A stretch of 64,000 bases of DNA from Oehlia diaphana. Taxonomy: Eukaryota > Glomeromycota > Glomeromycetes > Glomerales > Glomeraceae. A program made the translations under genes and the position numbers. The notes under the pieces were generated by a model. That model saw only the letters and a list, made by a program, of their open reading frames with translations. It ran no database searches and was not told the DNA's origin. Positions 1 to 10,931 of the stretch are shown here, in pieces (the stretch's first letter is position 1; every line of letters starts with the position of its first letter). The stretch spans positions 123,398 through 187,397 of the forward strand of contig QZLH01000024.1 in NCBI GenBank assembly GCA_003833135.1. The letters are read 5' to 3'.

Positions 1-3
1 ATT

Positions 4-84
4 TATAGCGCTGGCCAAAATTATCAGTAATTAATGTATAACCTGTCTTATATTAAACGAATTATAATTCTGGCCAGCACTATA
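4..84. mobile_element. Short inverted-repeat element (MITE-like)
   Basis: The arms 4-24 and 64-84 are inverted copies matching at 19 of 21 positions; each carries the core GCTGGCCARAATTAT when read inward. The 39-bp interior is AT-rich and noncoding. Related core sequence recurs at about 14377-14408 and 17674-17690, so this is probably a dispersed foldback or MITE tip. No target-site duplication could be checked on the left because the window starts there. Confidence 0.55.
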
Positions 85-1429
85 GATTTGGTCAAAATTA
101 CTGGGAGTTCAGTATATTATATAACGAATTCACTCTATACCGAACTAAATCCTATGGAACGGAAGGTTCGTTATATCCAGTGGCAACTGTATTGTGATTA
201 GCTAAAAGATGGTAATTTTAATTACAACCATTATATTTACTTGACTTTTGGACTTACAACTATTTACGGAGACTAACACTAAGCCAGACTTTAGGTAATT
301 AGGTATCTAAAAGCTGCTAAAGCACTATACAAAAAAGATGATGTAAAAATTGCTCAATATGACAAATAAGAAATGATCAAAATTATTTAGAGTTGAGTAA
401 AACGGATAAGGAAAATGCGTTAGAAAAATGTCTAATAGTTGTGTATAATCACTCATGAAGATCATCAGAGGTATGATACTAATGATAGTGATGATGGTGA
501 AAATAATGAAGATAACTGGCCACCAGATGTGAGTATTTTTAGAAGGACTCTGGAGTATTCACTCATAAAGTCAAAAAAATGGAAAAAAAAGACAAAATGA
601 TGATGAGTTTCTCAACAATATGAAAAATTATAGGCATAGCCAAATCTCTTTTGGAAAATGATCGATCTGGAATTGTCTTTGCAGCCATGTTTCACAAAAA
701 AGTAGGCGCTCTTAAAATGGTTTATCTTTATAAAAAAGAGTATCTATTACAGGAAATCTTAAACGAAGTTAAGATGTATCTTGAAAATTTAAGGCATTAT
801 GTATCGAAACTTCTAAATTATAAGATTATTCATAAGGCATTTATTTTTATTTTACATCACTTACTGGCAATTCATTTACATATATAAATAATATCTCAGA
901 AGAGGAAAAACAGTTGGCCATTAATGGCTTACCAGCAATACATACAGTATAAGGCATTAGATTAAAGAACATAATGTTGAAAAGGAATGAGTTAACAGGG
1001 AATTTATTATCAATATTACTAATGAACGAATCAAAAAAATTAAATTTAAAAATTTATTATACCAAGAAACTAATAACTGTTGTCACTTGTCACCATTATT
1101 AATTTTTATTTGCATAATAAATTTTAACTGCCATATAGAGTAACTACTATATAGGTTGTTCTTGTGTAGTAGATTGATTTTGCGTGGAGTAAAATGCAAA
1201 AAATCTGGACAAGGAATTAACCAAATTGAAACACTTGCTTAGCATATGTTAAAGTTATTAAGATTTACCTTAAGATTCATTAAAAACATTATTATCTATA
1301 GGAAAAAAAACTAAATATGAATACGTATAATGGTGTAAATTTTTTTTTTCAAATGTGTTAGTAACTCACTTCATTAGAATTATACATATGTTTATAGTGT
1401 AAAATAATAAACCTTGATTCATGTATTAA
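85..1429. other. Relic-bearing intergenic DNA
   Basis: There is no intact gene that I can support. Short open stretches (for example 651-887 +) have no recognisable domain and are closed by frequent stops. Codon-like stretches around 320-540 suggest decayed coding sequence of unknown family. Confidence 0.5.
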
Positions 1430-2335
1430 TTATACATAGCATTTGAATAGTTTCTAAAGTCTGAAATAAATATACAATAAATCATGATGATTTAGCTATA
1501 TCAAATAATGCTAATACACAAAATAATTTAGGATCGTATTATGAAAATGGTAAAATAATAAATAAAAAATGAAAAGGAAGCATTTGAATGGTATTTTAAA
1601 TCTGTTAAAACAGAATGTATTGACTCAAAGACTTGATACCTAAATGGTATCAGAATAGGAAAAGAAAGCATTTAAATGGTACTTGAGGTCTGAAAATTCT
1701 TTAGCTCACAATAATTTAACAATTTATTATTTAATAAGTATAGGAATAGTAGATAAAAATAAAAAGGAGGCATAAGAATAGTAATAAAATATCTGCAGAA
1801 AAAGGATGCATTTTAATTTAGGTGAAGGAATAGATAAAGATTAAAAGAAAGCATTCGAATGGTACTTTAAATCTGCTGAAGAATGGAAACCAAAAGTACC
1901 AAATGATTTAGCAAATTATTAATTATTAGGTATAGGAACAGATAAAAGCATTTGAATTATATATAAAATCAGCAGTTGCAGGATGTGCAAAAAGAAAATG
2001 TAACTTAGGTTATTGTTATGATAATGGAATAAATATTGATGTAAATCAAATCATGAGAAAGCATTTGAATGATATTTAAAAACAGCTGAATCAGGAAATG
2101 CAAGTGCATAGAGATTTGGGATTTTGTTATTGCTATGGTAAAGGAAAGTTTAGATCACAAAAAGGCATTTGAATGGTATATGAGATTATCAAATAATGAA
2201 ATTGCATACAGTTAGGTAAATGTTATTATGGTGGTACTGGAATAGATAAAATCCTTGAGGAAGCAATTTTTTTGTTTAAAAGAAAGCGGTTTAAAGAAAG
2301 CATAAATGATAATGGAACAGAATAAAAAATGTGGA
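1430..2335 (+). pseudogene. Decayed Sel1-repeat protein gene
   Basis: A stretch encoding variants of KKAFEWYLKSA recurs about every 85-112 nt (near 1437, 1570, 1662, 1761, 1846, 1943, 2055 and 2158). That fits the 36-residue Sel1-like repeat (about 108 nt), whose signature is A-x-x-W-x-x-x-A-A. Fragments between them (for example GIGTDK and LGYCYDNG) also match Sel1 linkers. The frame is broken by many stops and frameshifts, so no product is expected. Sel1 proteins are adaptor-like alpha-solenoid proteins and are strongly expanded in Rhizophagus, often fused to kinases; no kinase part is visible here. Confidence 0.75.
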
Positions 2336-2340
2336 AGTTA

Positions 2341-3156
2341 AATTAATAATATTTAATCTCCTTAAATTTTTGATCTTGTTATCTTAGTACTACTTTTAAA
2401 ATAATGTATATAAAAGTTTTTTTTAATTAGGGTATTCACATCAAAAATTACCCAACTTTGAAGTGGGTGATTCCTAAGTCAAACTACCATTTTCATTTAG
2501 GAAGTATTACTAGAAGGTATGTATTTTCGTACCATCTTTTAATAAGAAACTTAGTAATAAAAATCACATAAAAGATATTGGTACAAAAAATTTCAATTAC
2601 AATACATGGTATTTTTTTTATTGTAATTTGATCACGGCCAACTACCTAATTTTTTTCTCTGAAGGTGACACTGTGACAGGAAGTTCAATCACTTTACATG
2701 TATGTATGTGTGAACTTGATGAACTATGAGCTCTTTTTAGCTTAATCGGGCGCGTGAAGCACTTCCCTCAATGGGATTGGTTTGTGATTATATAACATAT
2801 AATCATCATATGAAATTCCATATTGGATCATCATTTATAATCTTAAATTAAGATTGTTCTGTCTCTTCTCGAATATTTCCTTCTTTCAAATCTTTCATCT
2901 TTCATATTTCAAACATTTCTATCTCTTTTACTTCAAACATTACCTTCTCTCAAATCTTATTCTTTTTCTTTCATATCGTCCTTATTATTCAACTATTCTC
3001 ATGAGTCAGTCATGAGCATATAATTATGGTTCTGTTATCAATCAAAAAGTAACAAGATATAAGTATAGATTCGTAAATGAAATAAACACATTGCCTCAAG
3101 TTTACCTTAAATATGTACGCCTTTTCGATCATTGGTCCTTGCTATCATTTTGTTCA
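2341..3156. other. Intergenic, with pyrimidine-rich tract
   Basis: Positions 2857-2985 are strongly C/T-biased on the + strand, with near-repeats of CTTTCAAATCTTT. This resembles the pyrimidine tracts found upstream of fungal genes, but no clear + strand gene follows. An AT-rich hyphenated palindrome lies near 2785-2805. Confidence 0.4.
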
Positions 3157-3534
3157 TTAGAATAAACTACCTGCACAATGTACCGTATATATTTGGCCAC
3201 CCGTTCTAAAATCAAAAAGTTCAAATAATAAATTATGTGATCTAGTAAAATTTTCAAACGAAAGCATGTTATACTCACTGTAACAATGATGCCATGATTC
3301 AATCATTTTCTGATGCTCCTTGTTGAGGGTGGTGCTATCGTTGTGTAAATAAAGAAATTGGCTCTTGAAAGACATTAAGAGAAAGCATATTAACCTGCTG
3401 TAAATAGAAGTATAGCTGTAAGCGTACTTACACTTTAGCACTTTCTCTAGATCCTCGGATAGTTTGGTAAGATCATATACAATACTTTCAATAACCTCCA
3501 CCCAACCTTGATTGTAATCTCCATTCATTAACAA
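3157..3534 (-). CDS. Hypothetical ORF, 125 aa, doubtful
   Basis: This is an uninterrupted frame from ATG to stop with somewhat higher GC than its surroundings. The product is helical-looking, with several Cys and His but no motif I recognise. There is no signal peptide, clear membrane segment or partner gene. It could be a fragment of a larger decayed gene rather than a real one. Confidence 0.25.
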   Translation of the reverse strand: MLMNGDYNQGWVEVIESIVYDLTKLSEDLEKVLKCKYAYSYTSIYSRLICFLLMSFKSQFLYLHNDSTTLNKEHQKMIESWHHCYSEYNMLSFENFTRSHNLLFELFDFRTGGQIYTVHCAGSLF

Positions 3535-6174
3535 TAATAATACTATCCTGACGGCAAGACATTAGCACTACATTTATAACGTCCAATTTACATGAGCAGT
3601 TTTACAAACATTAAATTCCCTACATCCTGCAAAATAAAAAGAGTTTTTTTGACTCATAAAAAGGATTGTTTCTACATCATGAAAATTCAATTATTTTTCT
3701 TGTAGCCAAGTTTTCACAATAACGACCATTATTACACCCAGCGCGTTATTCATCGGACATGACATGATTCTATTACAAATTATTGATCTAAACAACAATT
3801 ATATATATAATAATTTTATCTCCTCCATTAAATCATATTAAAACTTATTATACTAATTCCATTCGGGTACATTCCCCAAAAAAGAAAAAACCTTTCTTTT
3901 ATATAAAATGCAACCATAACCTTGTGGAATTTTAACATGGTACTTCTAAAGAATATGTTAATATCTTGAATTCTTGATACTTTTCGTAGGTTCATATTCT
4001 AATTTTATTAGAAAGGACAAATTTAGGACAATATCCCTTAAATCAAAGAAACTACCACTATCACTCTATTTCCGATTTTCTGGATAGCGACTGATTTTTT
4101 GGATAGCGACTGATTTTTAATATTCTTCCATGTAATATAGGAATTGATAGAACATTTAATTATTGATATTATATTTAACAAGAATATCTATCCAATTATA
4201 TAAGGACTTAACAAACAAGTAACTTCGATAACAATTATTAATTGCTCTTAGTCGTCTTATCTTCATCACTTTAAATATCTCATCCAAAATCATTCCTTTA
4301 GCAAGCTTCCCATTTCACACATGAAATAATATTTTGCGGTTCAAGTGATAATGGCAGTATAACTATTAATATGGAGAAACTAATTCGAGAAAAGAAGACA
4401 CTTAATGAAGTTTCTAACATTCTTGAGTATATTCTTCTTATTTCTATACCGTTATTAAATCATACCTTCTTAAAGACGTGATAAAAGAAATGTTGAAATT
4501 GATAATTGTATAAACTATGATTCTAAATAAAATAAGATTATATTATAAATATAGAACTTTGAAACATTAGAAATATACTTAGAACCATTGATGACCATAA
4601 AAATGCATTTTATTAATACCTTCAATTATTTAACCATAATATTTAGGAGTTTATCGCCAGCCTCTAATTCTTTATAGTCTAAAATCCGAAGTCTTAAGCA
4701 TAAGGCAAGTACAAATACCTATATCTACAACTATATCATCTTTAGATGAATTAACTTTATAAGAAGTTTTCATTTTGTCAGGGAACGTCGAATTACGCGA
4801 TTTGATCTTTAGGTCCGAATAAAGTAGTGACAGTGAGGACATGTTTACATGTATTTCAAACGTTCCAATGTGAGAGATTTTTTCAAAATGATATAAAAAA
4901 TTGATGAATCAAACTTTTGCTTTTTTTTGTAAAACTGTAAACATACGTTTCGAAACACAAGCTTTTGCGACTGTAGCTTTTACTTGAGCCATCCTAACTT
5001 TTCTGATTAACTAATTTCCCTATATAATTTAAAAAAGTAATTAACAATCAAAATCTAAAAAACTAGCTTATTCTTATAAATACTAAACCTTTACAGCCTC
5101 GCGTTTTTCCCAATACTCATTTTTCCTAAAAATAAATAATAATACAAGATCCACAAAAACTTTTTTTTCTGATAAAAAAAAAAATTAACGATGATCGGAT
5201 TTCGGTTTTTATCACATAACTTTATATCATTTCCATTATTAGAAGTGTTATCATCATTTTTTTTATGTAAGCTAACTTAAATAAAAGTTACATAAAAATG
5301 AAAATAGATTTTTAAATTGTAATAGATTTAAACCGATCGTAAATTATGTCAAAAACATCAAAATGTTAACTAACAATGATAAAATTTAAAATTTCATTGT
5401 TCATATGCACAAAAAAAAAAAAAATTTACTATGAGTTACAACTAAATTAGATATTTTATTAATAGCCCAAATGATGTAAATGGTGATCATTATCTGAATA
5501 AATTATACTGAAAGTAAAATTGGAATTTCTGAAAATGTAATTATTAAATGGTGAGGGAGAAGAAATTATTTGGCGAGTAAAGTTAATATCGAAAGGATAC
5601 GAATTTACTGCTAATGTAATATTTTAATGTAACAAGTAAAATGTGATCAAGCAATGTAAAATATTATTCCGAAACCTCCGAATCCCGCAAAACCCGTTTT
5701 ATTTAATAAAGCAATATTTATAGATTACAAACCAGTCAGTATAACCAAATTAGTAAATTTGTTATATTTAGTGAGGTAGTAGTTACACGATTGAAGTTTC
5801 CCGCTTTTCAATGAATAATGATTAAAAGTTAATGATTTTGTCTATCACTTTCTCAACTTTTCTTTTAAATAAATGTCCTTAGTAAAGGTACCTTTTAATA
5901 CAATTTTTTTATATTTCTTACTTGTTTCGTTTAATTAATATAATAAATACCAATTTTTATACGAAGGACTTTAATAAAAAAAATAAAGCGTACTTAGCGG
6001 AATAACTGGTAAAACGACGATATACATACAATATACGAACTCTTATATAATCCGTAAATAATTTGTTTAAAGGTTCGAGCATGACTCCCTTACTCTGAAA
6101 AACAATATTTCGAAATTTAACAGAGAAAAGAATAACGAACTAAATTGAAAAAAAGGTTTTCATTTACAGTAATA
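3535..6174. other. AT-rich intergenic DNA upstream of kelch gene
   Basis: No gene seen. A 19-bp unit beginning TGGATAGCGACTG is tandemly duplicated at 4081-4118. The rest is AT-rich with A and T runs (for example 5160-5182 and 5410-5425). The last few hundred bases presumably hold the kelch-gene promoter, but no convincing TATA box was identified. Confidence 0.4.
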
Positions 6175-8831
6175 ATGAGGGTAGAATATAATAATTCAAT
6201 ACAACAAAAGATAATAAAAAGAAATTGGTATAGGGTTATTATAATTGGAATATTATTATCTCTTCAATATATTATACCGGTTGATGCTGACCCTGCTGAA
6301 GCAAGATGGTAAGAATAAAAGTGAATTTGACTTTATTTTTGGTGTAAATAATTAATGTTAATCATGATGATTAGGGGTCACGCGTCTGCTTTAATTAATA
6401 ACGGGTAAGAATTCTCATATAATAAATGTATATATAAATTTTTATTTATTTTATTATTTATTTATTTATTTATTTTTATTTTAGCCTTTATGTATATGGA
6501 GGTAGGACGGCTAAATCACCAACAATAGACACATCGAATGTGAATGAATTATTATATTTAGACGTATCAAAATCATTTAATCCCGCGGAACCTCCATGGG
6601 AAATAAGAAATTCATTATTGGTAACAGGAGGTCAACCACCATTTTTATCATTTCATTCATGTAGTGTGGGAGGAAATCAAAATGAATTATTAATATTATT
6701 TGGAGGTTCATCAAGAGAACAAGATCCAGAAGATAATCCATTATTTGAATATAATACAACAACCGGAACATGGTTAAATCTTGCTGTAACAACAGGAAAT
6801 ACTCCTTCGAGAAGAAGTGATCACACAATAGTAACAACAAGTAATTCAATTTCTTATTTATGGGGAGGAACTCCCGTTGAAGATGATGATACGAATACTA
6901 GAGCATTTAATGAATTATATAAGTTAACTATAGGAGATACAATATCGTGGGAATTAACTACAGCACAAAATTCAGTTGGTAGATGGGGACATTCTGCTAC
7001 TTTGTTAAGTGATGGAAAAATGTATATCATTGGCGGATCATCCGATGACAATATATTAACTTCAATGACAGAAATTCCTGTTTATGATACAATACGAGAA
7101 ATATGGTTAAGTCAAACTGCTACAGGGGATACAATTCCAGAACAAAGAAGGGGACATAGAGCAGTTGGAACAGAAGATAATAGAATAATTATATACGGAG
7201 GAACAACAGCAGGTCGTGAGACGTATTTTGATGATATAGCAGTATTAAAAGTGGTGGGAGATGAATTAACATGGGAAACACACACAGTAGCAGGAAACAA
7301 ACCACCAGGAAGATATGATCATTCAATGACATTGGTTGGATCAAAAGCAATTGTTACTTATGGTCTCGGAAATGATTTTTCTGATGCAGAAATAAAATTA
7401 TTTGTATTTGATACTGATTCATATACATGGGAACAAACTTATAATCCAAGTCCATCTGTTATGCAAAATCCGTCTACAGTTAGTAATGAAGCAACTCCAA
7501 CTGAAATGGCTTCGATGAAGACGAATAGTTCTAACAATAATTTAGGATTAATTATTGGGGTGTCTGTTGCTGGCGGTGTGGCAATTATAATTTTGCTTGG
7601 ATTGTTATTCTATTTTATTAGAAAAAGAAAGAGACAACCCCAATTTACTGCCATGCCTTATGAAAAACAACAAGCATCAATCCCTCCAATCGCTGGTCCT
7701 GCTCCCTTATATAACTTAAGTAATTTTGGTCCTTCATCACCATCACAAGGCGGTGCTGGTGGAACTACTGATAATGCTCCATTTATTCCTCCATTTGCCT
7801 CTACTAGTCATCAACGTCAACCTTCTCTTGGTTCATTAAGTGAAACAAGAAATTTAACACCTGTTGATCAACATGATTCTTTGGGTTCGGCTCCAAGTAA
7901 TAGCTCACAATCTCAATTACCTCAAATTAATATTCCTTACGAATCGAGTTATTATAAACCTTTCACTTCTAGACCTACATCGCCACTGGCTAACCCAAAC
8001 CCTAACGTTAATTACTTACCTCAAACACATTCTCCAAATATAATCCCTACTCCAACTTCTTCCACTCCTACTCCACCATCTATGTCTCCACCTATTTCTC
8101 CGCAAAAAGATATTTTCCCTAGTAATGTTGCTGCTACTGGTGCATCTAGTAGTACAAAAACATCATCGTCTAATTTACGTTTAGATTCTGATTCAAATAC
8201 AGCTCCCGTTGAATTTGATTTTAACCTACCTCCTGTAGCCCCATTATCAATTAATCGTACAAGAACTCCTTCTCCTTCTCAAGCACAAGCACAAGCACAG
8301 GAACAGGAACGAGAACAGGAACAAGCACAGGCACGACAACAACTTTCAACACTCCAAATACCAATATCAACTTCTTCATCATCTTCATCTCTACCACAAA
8401 ATTCATCAAATGATTTGGTTTCGTCTCCAATAGAAATGGAAACAACAGAAACAACAACGACAACGACAACAGCAGAAGATGAAAGAACGGATGGATCATT
8501 TAATAGTCCGTTATTCCGCACAGAAGCGTTATCTGCATTGGCTGGTACTGCTGCCGCTGCTTCTCCTACTGATAGATCATTAAGTTTAAGAAGTGTTCCT
8601 AGGTTAAATACTTCAACTCCAAGGAGCAGTATTGGTCTATCTTCACCACCTCCTATTTCAGCTAGTAGTAGGTTAAGAAGTGGTACTTTGGAAGGTCAAC
8701 GTACTCATGATGGTAGTGCAACTAATAGTAGTAGGCCTACTTCTCCTACTTATACTAATACTCCTGATGATCAACAACCAAGAGGACGATTATTTGTAGC
8801 AAATCCTGATCCATCTGATGAGAGCGATTAA
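6175..8831 (+). CDS. Kelch-repeat single-pass membrane protein, 836 aa
   Basis: Exons are 6175-6308, 6375-6404 and 6485-8831 (2511 nt, 837 codons). Splicing restores a kelch blade: RWGHASALI runs over the first junction and GLYVYGGR over the second. Residues 1-38 look like a signal peptide or anchor. Residues about 42-380 form repeated kelch blades (GGS or YGG plus R-x-x-H pairs), predicted to be an extracellular beta-propeller that binds protein or sugar. A single membrane span follows at about 408-433 and is capped by RKRKR, then a tail of about 400 residues rich in Ser, Pro, Thr and Gln, including a QA/QE repeat. This gives a type I receptor-like layout; galactose-oxidase-type catalysis is not evident. 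The exon 1 ATG was chosen because it supplies the signal peptide and the first blade. Confidence 0.85.
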
Positions 8832-9251
8832 TCAAGAAATGTTGTTTAAAAATAATTTGTTATATAATTAAGTCTTTGTATTTATAATTTATCGATTTTA
8901 TTTTTATTTTTTTTTTTAAAAAAAAAAAAAATTCGTATTTATTTTTGTTTACATTCAAAGAAAAAAAATTGTTATTATTTTCAATAAGAACAATACAAAA
9001 AGAATGTTTTACGGTTTTTACGCCGAATATCTGGCTAAGGTATCTATGACCAACAAATAAATTCATAACGTGACGTGAACACAACGTCCTGTCAAACAAA
9101 ATTAAACTAGCCGTTTAAAGAATTTATTAGATCAGTAGATCCTTTTTAACCCCACAAATTCTGGGTATTTAATAATCACAAATACAGCAGATCTAATTTT
9201 TTCGTCTTTTCTGGTAGATCAAAATTTATTTTAATTATTAAACTTTAATAA
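8832..9251. other. Kelch 3' region and lipase upstream region
   Basis: Contains the kelch 3' flank with a T-run followed directly by an A-run (about 8908-8931), then the upstream region of the lipase gene on the same strand. The minus-strand ORF here (8860-9099) is low-complexity and is not supported. Confidence 0.5.
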
Positions 9252-10931
9252 ATGTTATTGATCGCTGCTTCCGCAAAAGCGGCGCAACTTAAACAAGTGC
9301 TTACATCTTTTGCTTCTGCAACTTCAGTTGTTTTACTTCAAGCAAAACAACGGTTAAGCTTTGCTGTAACCAATAATTCTTCCCATGAAAGTAATGGGAG
9401 TTTTGAAAAGCGAAGTGGTTTGGAAATGCCTGTAAAGCCAAACTATCGTGCACCAAGATTACCTATCATCTTGTGCCATGGTATGCTATTGAAATCAACG
9501 ATATGATGTATTATATTTTAATAAATTAATAAATGCTAATTATGTTTTAAATTACGACTAACGACATTAGGTTTATTTGGATTCGACAAACTTGGTATAC
9601 GGAAATTATTAATAATAATTTATTATGAATTTGTTTATTATTTAATTATATTAACTAATTATTTATATTTAAGGTCCTTCCTCTATTCCATATTTGCAAA
9701 TTCATTACTGGGGAGGTATTCAAGAAGCCTTACAAAAACTTGGTGCGAAGGTTGTTGTTACTAAGGTTCCAAGGTAAATAAATCAAAAATTTATAATTAT
9801 TAATCGTCCACATAAGTTTTAAAATGTTATTTCAATTTAAATAGGACTGGTTGCATTAAAACACGAGCTCAAGCATTGCATAAAATGTTGGAAAATGTTT
9901 GTTCAGGAGGAATTGATGTGAATTTGTTGGCTCATTCAATGGTTTGACAACCAACATTTTGTGAATATCCGATAAAATCTTTTTGAAAGTTTTTAAAATC
10001 GTTAATATTTACCAATAATCAAAATATTTCTTATTTTTAGGGTGGACTTGATTGTCGTTATTTAATTACACATCTTCCTACAACGCAAGTTACAATCCGT
10101 TCATTAACTACTGTAGCAACACCACATCGAGGAAGCCCTTTTATGGATTGGTGCAGAGATAATATTGGTGTTGGTGAAGCTGTAAAAGCTGTGGATGATG
10201 TTATAAAGCGACTTGAGGATCAGATGTCTCAAAAGAATTCAAATCATGAAATATCCAAGAACGAACAATCTCATAATAATATGATACCATCTCCGCCCTA
10301 CCGGGAAAATAATGATAATTACCAACAGATATCAAGAAACGCTAACAAAGAGAAGCGAAATCAGGAAATTATTGACATTAACAATCATGATTCCTCTTCT
10401 AAAGGGAGAGGTGCAAGTAGAAAATCATTCCATATTCCAATTCCCAATTTACCTAACATCTCAATTTCAAATTTAAATTTTAATATTTCCTTACCAAATT
10501 TTAGTTTTTCGAATTTTAATTTATCTTCTATACCACAAACCACTTATTCTTTTCTTCATCCAGCTACAAAATCACTAATTCAAGCATTGGATACACCAGC
10601 TTATGGTAATCTCACAACAGATTTTTGCATTAATGAATTCAATAGGACTACACTAAATCATCCTTCAGTCGCTTATTTTTCATATGGTGCAGCAACAGAT
10701 TTACCAATTTGGTCACCATTATATTTTCCTCAACAAATAATTAAGGCAAAGGAAGGCCCAAATGATGGTTTGGTTAGCGTTAAATCTGCTCAGTGGGGTA
10801 AATATGTTAAAACTGCTGAATGTGATCATTGGGATTTAACCGATAGATGGAGAATTAAGATTGGTTCCAATTTTGATCCCGTAGAGTTTTATTTAAGTAT
10901 TGCTACTTTTTTAGCTAGTGAAGGTTATTGA
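9252..10931 (+). CDS. Triacylglycerol-lipase-type alpha/beta hydrolase, 446 aa
   Basis: Exons are 9252-9480, 9571-9594 (24 nt), 9674-9773, 9845-9941 and 10041-10931 (1341 nt). The spliced protein carries the oxyanion-hole region LCHGLFGFDKLG, then IHYWGG, then the nucleophile elbow AHSMGG with Ser149 split across the exon 4/5 border. The likely acid is Asp392 in NDGLVSV and the likely base His413 in CDHWDLTD, completing the Ser-Asp-His triad. These features match the fungal/bacterial triacylglycerol lipase family that hydrolyses ester lipids. Residues about 205-315 are an unusual low-complexity insertion (Asn/Ser-rich, then repeated IPN/SNF-type motifs) between nucleophile and acid. The N-terminus is mildly hydrophobic, but a clear signal peptide is not seen, so an intracellular or organellar location is possible. 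Confidence 0.85.

Noticed and set aside
651..887. 78-aa ORF in the left relic zone
   Set aside because: No domain, poor context, and flanked by decayed sequence.
8251..8521. Two minus-strand ORFs inside the kelch gene
   Set aside because: Shadows of the low-complexity tail, with repetitive Val/Ala/Cys content.
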